From Fictibacillus enclensis (GTDB lineage: Bacteria > Bacillota > Bacilli > Bacillales > Fictibacillaceae): a DNA stretch of 64,000 nt. The notes beneath the pieces were generated by a model. That model was not told the DNA's origin. It saw only the letters and a program-made list of their open reading frames with translations, and searched no databases. Location of the stretch: positions 1 to 64,000 of the forward strand of contig NZ_KQ758621.1 of NCBI RefSeq assembly GCF_001457035.1, written 5' to 3'. Made by a program: the position numbers and the translations under genes. Position 1 is the first letter of the stretch; each line of letters begins with the position of its first letter. This document shows, one piece after another, positions 58,886 to 64,000 of this stretch.

Positions 58886-61800
58886 TTATGCATTTTTGGT
58901 TAACGGAACGGTATCCTGTGCAGCTTCAACACGCTGGCGCTTGGATTTTCTGAAGTGAAGCAGTTCATAGAAAACAGGAACGATAACAAGGGTGAGGACC
59001 GTTGCACCCGTCAGTCCGCCGATTACAACTACAGCGAGCGATTTGGATACGAGGCTGCCGTCTTCCGTGTGGGAGAAGAGGAGCGGAAGCATCGCAAAAA
59101 TCGTGGCAACAGCTGTCATAACAACCGGGCGGAGACGCGTGCCGCACGCTTCGATGATGGCATCTCGGATGATCATCTTTTCCTCGTTCTGCTTCACGCG
59201 GTCGATCAGCACGATCGCATTCGTAATCACAATTCCAATCAGCATAAGTCCGCCAATCAGTGCGGTTGGATCTGCCGGAACACCCGAGACCAAGAGACCA
59301 AGAACCGCACCAATGGAGGCAAGTGGAAGAGTCATCAGGATCGCAAGCGGTGCCCGGAACGTTTTAAACGTGATAACCATGATCAGATAAACGATCAGGA
59401 TAGACGCAAGCATTGTCGTTCCAAGGTCCGCAAAATCACTGGATTGCTGTTCTGCCGCACCACCTTTTTCAAGGTTCATGCCTTTTGGAAGATCTAGCTT
59501 TTTGACTTTCTTGTCGATGGCAGCAGCCACAGCAGAAAGGTTATCAGGCTTTACTTCCGCGGAAATGCGGATGTATGGCTTTCCATCCTTATGCAGCTCT
59601 GTGCTTGGCTTGTTTTCTATCGTAATGTCCGCCACTTTGGACAGCGGCTGAATGCCTTGTGCTGTCTGAACAGAAAGGTCATCAAGATCCGAAGCCTTCG
59701 ACGGGTTGATTCCTGCATCCAGCAGAACCGGTGTGGTTTTATCATCGAGCGTGATGGTTCCAATTGGCATTGGCTGAATGAGGGAAGCAATCTGATGCGC
59801 GGCCTGCTCGGTGTTCATTTTTTCTGTATCAACTTTAACCGTATAAACAGGGGCGGTTTTATCCTGGTTGCTTGAAACCTTCTTGACCCCTTTCACATCC
59901 TTGATTCCATTCATCAGCTCTTTGGATGTGCTTTCCAGTTCATTTTTGTCATTCCCCTGGATGTCGTACGTAATTTCAGAGGTCCCCGTGCCGGAGCCAA
60001 ACATGGTTCCCGGTGAGGCGGTAATTGTTACTCCGCTTTCCTCTTTTTTCGCTTTGTTCACTTCTTTGATGAAATCGTCCGCATTCGCGTCTTCCTTCAT
60101 GATGGCCGTATATTTCACGACATCCGATGAACTCACGCTGCCATATTTCGCTTCGTCTTCACTGACTCCATATTGCGTCAGCAAATACTTGTAGCCTTTC
60201 AGGTCGGCAAGCTTGCTTTCAAAGGTTTTCATTCGATCCTTGATTTCATCTGTCGGGGTATTGGATGGAAACTCCATATTCACAGCTACCATACTGGCAT
60301 CTTCAGCATTTACCTCACCCTTTGGCAGGGAGACATACATGCCGACTGCGCCGACCAGCACACCAACAGCTACAATAATCGGTACATACTTATGGTTCAA
60401 TGACCATTTTAACAGGTTCAAATATCGCTTCGGCTCCCCGTGTGCCGGAAGCTTCATATTTTTCAGCATGCCCTGGCTCATCAGCGGAACGACTGTTAAC
60501 GCTACTAAAAGGGACGCCAGCAAGGAATAGGTGACGGTCAATCCGAACGGTAATAAAAACGCCTTCAGTGAGCCGTTGACCAGACCCATCGGCAGGAACA
60601 CGGCAACGGTGATCAATGTGGAAGACGTAATCGCACGCGTAACTTCTCCTGTCGCCGCCAGTACATTTTCTTTTGTAAAGGCTTTGCCCTGGCTTCGTCT
60701 GAAAATATTTTCTACCACAACGATACTGTCATCCACCAGGCGGCCAACGGCTACCGCCACACCGCCAAGCGTCAGGATGTTTAATGTAACGCCGGACAGC
60801 CAGAGAAGAAGCAGTGTAATCGCAAGCGATAGCGGAATGGATACAATCGTTACCAGAGTAGGCTTTACTCGTCTCAGGAACACAAGGATAACGATCGTGG
60901 CAAACAATGCCCCAAGCAGCACTTCCTTCATCATGCTGTTTACTGAGTTTTCCACCATTTCACCTGTTGTAAAAATGGTTTTCGCTTTTACCCCAGGGTA
61001 CTCCTTATTGATTTTGCTGACCGTATCATTGACATCATTGCCCGCTGTTACGGCACTGGCGCTGTTTTCCTTAAATACCGTGATCGCCAGGCTTTCTTTC
61101 CCGTTAATGCGCAGTACGGTATCTTCCATTTTACTTTGCTTAACGGTTGCTACGTCCTTCAAACGGACCGGCGGTGCCTTCGGATCGGCAGCCTGAACCG
61201 GTATAATTAATTTTCCCAACGCACGTACGGAAGTCAGGTTATCCGTTACATTAATCGTGCTTTTTTTGCCGTCAATGGTGGCACCGCCTGCCGTTACAGA
61301 GGCATTCTGTCCTTGCAGGACGCTCATTACACTATTGACCGGGATGTTTTTTTCTTTCAGTTTCTTTGTGTCCAGCTTTACTTCCACACGGGAAGTATTT
61401 TCTCCAAAAATGCTGGCCTGTGAAATGCTTTTCTTGCTGTCGAAAAGCGGAAGCAGCTGATTTTTCGCTTTTTCCATATTTTCTTTGTTCAGGCCGTCAG
61501 CAAACGTAAAGGAGACTTGCCCTACAGGAATCATGGACGTATTCAGCTGTGATACCTGCGGTTTCCCGACGGTTTCAGGGAATTTTAACGAGCTGACCGC
61601 ATCCTGCACTTCCCGCTTTGCTTCCTTCATATCGGTTTTTGAATCAAAATTAATGGTAATTTGCGAATATCCATCACCCGTTGTTGACAGAACGGATGAC
61701 TTTCCTTTTACACCGGATACTGCCTGCTCTACCGGCTCGGTCACTTTTTCTGTCATCGATCCAGCATCATATCCCTGCCCGATCGTAACCACGCTCACTT

Positions 61801-61933
61801 GCGGATTATCTGCTTCAGGAAGAAATTCCATCGGCAAACGAAAATAACTTACCGCTCCAATGATAAGCGCAATGATCACAAACAACGTGACCGGAGCTTT
61901 ATTGCGAAAAGCCCAATTTGTAATAGACTGCAT
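58886..61933 (-). CDS. RND efflux transporter (SwrC/YerP-like)
   Basis: A 1015-aa AcrB-family pump with the usual repeat of six plus six helices and two large external loops. Seen are the N-terminal NWAFRNKAPVTLFVIIALIIGAVSYFRLPMEFLPE, the proton-relay helix GVAVAVGRLVDDSIVVVENIFRR and the C-terminal GGLMLIGIVITNAIVLIDRVKQ. Homologues export surfactin, lipophilic drugs or envelope lipids. No periplasmic adaptor gene is adjacent. The ATG at 61933 (MQSITNWAF) is preferred for GGGGAGTGGG. A leader ORF and inverted repeat lie upstream. Confidence 0.93.
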   Translation of the reverse strand: MQSITNWAFRNKAPVTLFVIIALIIGAVSYFRLPMEFLPEADNPQVSVVTIGQGYDAGSMTEKVTEPVEQAVSGVKGKSSVLSTTGDGYSQITINFDSKTDMKEAKREVQDAVSSLKFPETVGKPQVSQLNTSMIPVGQVSFTFADGLNKENMEKAKNQLLPLFDSKKSISQASIFGENTSRVEVKLDTKKLKEKNIPVNSVMSVLQGQNASVTAGGATIDGKKSTINVTDNLTSVRALGKLIIPVQAADPKAPPVRLKDVATVKQSKMEDTVLRINGKESLAITVFKENSASAVTAGNDVNDTVSKINKEYPGVKAKTIFTTGEMVENSVNSMMKEVLLGALFATIVILVFLRRVKPTLVTIVSIPLSLAITLLLLWLSGVTLNILTLGGVAVAVGRLVDDSIVVVENIFRRSQGKAFTKENVLAATGEVTRAITSSTLITVAVFLPMGLVNGSLKAFLLPFGLTVTYSLLASLLVALTVVPLMSQGMLKNMKLPAHGEPKRYLNLLKWSLNHKYVPIIVAVGVLVGAVGMYVSLPKGEVNAEDASMVAVNMEFPSNTPTDEIKDRMKTFESKLADLKGYKYLLTQYGVSEDEAKYGSVSSSDVVKYTAIMKEDANADDFIKEVNKAKKEESGVTITASPGTMFGSGTGTSEITYDIQGNDKNELESTSKELMNGIKDVKGVKKVSSNQDKTAPVYTVKVDTEKMNTEQAAHQIASLIQPMPIGTITLDDKTTPVLLDAGINPSKASDLDDLSVQTAQGIQPLSKVADITIENKPSTELHKDGKPYIRISAEVKPDNLSAVAAAIDKKVKKLDLPKGMNLEKGGAAEQQSSDFADLGTTMLASILIVYLIMVITFKTFRAPLAILMTLPLASIGAVLGLLVSGVPADPTALIGGLMLIGIVITNAIVLIDRVKQNEEKMIIRDAIIEACGTRLRPVVMTAVATIFAMLPLLFSHTEDGSLVSKSLAVVVIGGLTGATVLTLVIVPVFYELLHFRKSKRQRVEAAQDTVPLTKNA

Positions 61934-61958
61934 ACATTTCCCACTCCCCATCTTCATT

Positions 61959-62003
61959 TCACCGTGTGTATCTCTTGTTGAAAAGAAACGTCTTGTTTTT
62001 CAA
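61959..62003 (-). CDS. possible 14-aa leader peptide upstream of the RND gene
   Basis: On the minus strand AGGAGGGGGAG is followed at 5 nt by TTG and the frame encodes KNKTFLFNKRYTR before a TGA 26 bp from the pump start. The strong ribosome binding site with so short a frame suggests a leader or uORF. It contains the inverted repeat at 61977-62004. Translation is not shown. Confidence 0.35.
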   Translation of the reverse strand: MKNKTFLFNKRYTR

Positions 62004-62004
62004 C
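61977..62004. promoter_or_regulatory. inverted repeat GTTGAAAA-N12-TTTTCAAC before the RND gene
   Basis: Two perfect 8-bp arms; it may be a repressor operator (for example TetR/MarR type) or a leader hairpin that overlaps the possible uORF ribosome binding region. Confidence 0.45.
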
Positions 62005-62241
62005 TCCCCCTCCTATGTATGTGAGGCAAAGGTCAGCTGTTGAGTCCTTTATACCTAGCACCCAAAGCCTCACAACCCAGTATACTTACAATCTCAGAAA
62101 TTATAAACCAGAATTTGTAAATATCTTTAAAATTTTCATATTCCTATCATACGGCCCGGAAGATTCTCCAGAAATGTACTGCGGCTGTATTTCAGCTACG
62201 CCTTGAGGCTTATTTTTGTCGGGGAGTGGTTGGTTAGGGAA

Positions 62242-62325
62242 TTTGCGGGCCGGTTTACGGGGTTTTCGGGCAAGTTTCAGCATTTCCCGGGCAACTTTGC
62301 GAAATTTCCGGGCAGGTTTGTCGAA
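62242..62325. repeat. four degenerate 21-bp direct repeats, core TTTCCGGGCA
   Basis: Units start at 62242, 62263, 62284 and 62305, an exact 21-bp period. The shared core is TTTNCGGGCA followed by NNTTT. They lie in the gap between the RND and HAD genes. The frame through them gives FxGxF heptads, a consequence of the 21-bp period. The sequence differs from the 20-21-bp repeats at 6964-7058. The rest of 62005-62360 holds no recognisable gene. Confidence 0.75.
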
Positions 62326-62354
62326 TCGCTACCCCGTCCTCCCCTATCAAACGC

Positions 62355-62386
62355 AAAAAAAACCATCCGGATTCATTCCGGATGGT
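62355..62386 (-). terminator. terminator of the HAD phosphatase gene
   Basis: ACCATCCGG (62362-62370) pairs with CCGGATGGT (62378-62386) around ATTCATT. On the minus strand it is followed by T8 (complement of 62355-62362). Confidence 0.9.
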
Positions 62387-62403
62387 CCCTCTTTCTTTCT
62401 ACC

Positions 62404-63153
62404 TTATAACGCCCATTTTCGGATCGCTTGCGCTACGCCGTCTTCCACGTTGGTTCCTGTGATCCAGTCGGCTGCTTCTTTTACTGTATCCTGCGCATTG
62501 CCCATGGCTACACCAATGCCCGCCTCTGTGATCATGAGGATATCATTCAGACTATCGCCCATCGCCATCACATTATCCATCGTGATACCGAGTTCATTGC
62601 AAACACGGTTGAGCGCTTTTGCCTTTGTAACGCCGACCGCGTTGATCTCGATGTTGGTCAGGCTGGAGTTGCTGATCTCAAGCTCCTTATTAAGGGCCAG
62701 CTCCTCCAGTACCAGTTTGCGGACTTCATCATCGGCAATATTAAAACCAAATTTCAGCCATTCCATTTCGGCCGCATTTTCCGGAAAGTTCTCGCGCCAA
62801 ACCTTATCGGTGGAAACGGCCCAAAACTTGGCCGAATGCTTCTTCGTCATCTCGATCAGTTTTGCAATTTCATCGTTATGAAGCGAATTCCGCTCAACCA
62901 GGTTTCCCTCTCCATCATAGATTTCACTGCCGTTTACCGTAATCAGATACGATTTTAGCTCAAGCGATTTTGCATAATCACGGCATGTAAGGAGTGATCG
63001 TCCCGTACTGAGCACCACATGTACACCTTTTTCCTGTGCCTCCCTGATCGCCAGCCGGTTTTTTGGTGAAATTTCCAGTTCATCATTCAATAACGTTCCA
63101 TCCATATCCAGGGCAATCAGCTTAATCTCTTTTTGTTCCAGTTCCACTCCCAT
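62404..63153 (-). CDS. Cof-type HAD-IIB phosphatase
   Basis: 249 aa. HAD motif I is LIALDMDGTLLND (about 12-24) with the nucleophile Asp. Motif II is VLSTGRS, the Lys of motif III is in TKAKALNRVC, and motif IV is MAMGDSLNDILMI. The long C2B cap lies between. These enzymes dephosphorylate sugar phosphates or flavin/PLP-type metabolites with Mg2+; the true substrate is unknown. AAAGGAATGTTTTG precedes ATG 63153. Single gene. Confidence 0.9.
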   Translation of the reverse strand: MGVELEQKEIKLIALDMDGTLLNDELEISPKNRLAIREAQEKGVHVVLSTGRSLLTCRDYAKSLELKSYLITVNGSEIYDGEGNLVERNSLHNDEIAKLIEMTKKHSAKFWAVSTDKVWRENFPENAAEMEWLKFGFNIADDEVRKLVLEELALNKELEISNSSLTNIEINAVGVTKAKALNRVCNELGITMDNVMAMGDSLNDILMITEAGIGVAMGNAQDTVKEAADWITGTNVEDGVAQAIRKWAL

Positions 63154-63369
63154 CAAAACATTCCTTTCTTCAATTTACTCTACCATCAGATTAGCATAGT
63201 TTGTCCTCTTTTTCTTTTGCTAGACGCTTTATACTCTATGATGGGTTCTTGAAAAAAATGATTTTTGTGAAGTACTGGAAACCGAAATCCTCTACTCCTT
63301 TTCAAGAGAAGCTGTGTTATCCTAATTAATAATCAGAATAATGTTTCAATAAATCAGGGAGTTGTAGCC

Positions 63370-64000
63370 ATGGATGAACAACTAATACTGCTGGAGATGG
63401 AAATCGAGGGAATTATCAACGAATCCGGCGAAAACATCATCGTAACCGACAGCGAAGGCATCATTTTGCGGGCAGTCAAAAACAGCAAGGAGATGTACGG
63501 GATTTCTTCCGAGGAGCTTGTTGGCGCGTCCGTTAAAGAGCTAGAGCAGAAGAAAATTTTCAGTCCTTCGGTTACGCTCAGTGTGCTTCAGCAGAAAGCA
63601 CCAATTACATTTATGCAAAAAACGGGGACTGGGAAAGTCATCATGACACGCGGTATTCCTCTTTTTAATGAAGATAACGAAATCATCCGGGTCATCAGCT
63701 TTTCGCATGATATGACGGAAATGGAAGACCTGAAGGAACAATATGAACAGCTGCAGCAGAAAATGATGCGCTACAAATCGGAAATTGAGCAGCTTCGTGT
63801 CAGGGGATCCGTACCGACGGATGTCATCATCAACAGCCGCCCGATGCAGACAGTTTGGGAGCTCGTCAATAAGGTAGCCCGAAGTGAAGCAACGGTGGTA
63901 TTACAGGGTGAGTCGGGGGTTGGTAAAACCGTGTTTGCCAAAGCGCTTCACAGCGGAAGTGACCGCCGGGAGAAACCGATGATTGAAGTGAACTGTGGAG
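63370..64000 (+). CDS. PAS/AAA+ sigma-54-dependent activator, N-terminal part (partial)
   Basis: The gene starts at ATG 63370 behind AGGGAGTTGTAGCC and runs off the window, giving 210 codons. A PAS-type domain (about 15-125) includes IIVTDSEGIILRAVKNSKEMYGISSEELVGASVKEL and VISFSHDMTEMEDL. A coiled-coil linker follows (LKEQYEQLQQKMMRYKSEIEQL). The AAA+ domain begins VIINSRPMQTVWELVNKVARSEATVVLQGESGVGKTVFAKALH, with the Walker A GESGVGKT. This is the layout of Bacillus enhancer-binding proteins that work with SigL. The C-terminal HTH and target genes lie outside. Confidence 0.92.
   Translation, partial: MDEQLILLEMEIEGIINESGENIIVTDSEGIILRAVKNSKEMYGISSEELVGASVKELEQKKIFSPSVTLSVLQQKAPITFMQKTGTGKVIMTRGIPLFNEDNEIIRVISFSHDMTEMEDLKEQYEQLQQKMMRYKSEIEQLRVRGSVPTDVIINSRPMQTVWELVNKVARSEATVVLQGESGVGKTVFAKALHSGSDRREKPMIEVNCG

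Noticed and set aside
62203-62881. Frames with FxGxF heptads through the 21-bp array
   Set aside because: The heptads arise from the DNA period; the frames continue antisense to the HAD gene and lack a start site.

Overview
The window is about 64 kb of chromosome from a Gram-positive, moderate-GC member of the Bacillaceae. It opens with the 5' end of a Bacillus-type 16S rRNA gene on the minus strand. Genes have strong AGGAG-type ribosome binding sites, frequent TTG starts, CcpA-type cre boxes, a Rap/Phr pair and a CdaR/kdgT/glycerate-kinase locus. The species cannot be fixed from the sequence alone.

Layout. 1-7.8 kb: rRNA promoter; a decayed UPF0324 (YeiH-type) gene; an MFS carrier and an SDR; a hidden 48-aa membrane ORF; a protein with an internal duplication; a frameshifted APH-type kinase; tryptophan 2,3-dioxygenase; an isolated LarC C-terminal domain; a UreH/NiCoT-type nickel permease. 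7.8-24.5 kb: a large minus-strand sugar-acid locus. It holds a TRAP importer (DctPQM plus a second DctP), a 2-hydroxyacid dehydrogenase, a LarA-like nickel racemase/epimerase homologue coupled to an unknown membrane protein, a YjhG-type dehydratase, a U32-like barrel protein, an IclR regulator, two FAH-fold enzymes, a split UxaA-type dehydratase and a 2,5-dioxovalerate-type dehydrogenase. Three copies of one palindrome sit before its two transcription units and are the likely IclR operators. 25-32 kb: glxK-kdgT-larA-larE-larB-larC1 on the minus strand, divergent from cdaR.

32-38 kb: UspA, a secreted peptidoglycan-binding protein, a small anchored protein, a Phr-like peptide gene upstream of a rap gene, an acyl-CoA synthetase, and a 167-bp intergenic repeat. 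38-49.5 kb: a YesMN two-component system, a CUT1 sugar ABC importer and two tandem GH2 beta-mannosidases. 49.6-57.8 kb: a CoA-dependent organic-acid cluster (AtuA/DUF1446, DUF4387, CitE-like lyase, HMG-CoA-lyase-like, two family III CoA transferases, CitMHS carrier) divergent from a GntR regulator. 57.8-64 kb: small membrane protein, Bax1-I protein, RND pump, HAD phosphatase and the start of a PAS/AAA+ sigma-54 activator.

The most interesting theme is nickel-pincer-nucleotide (NPN) biology spread over 22 kb. One set of cofactor genes (larB, larE, larC1, with larC2 detached beside a nickel permease) could serve two different LarA homologues. One lies in a glycerate-kinase operon and the other in a TRAP/sugar-acid operon. 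This suggests nickel-dependent racemisation or epimerisation of hydroxyacids other than lactate.
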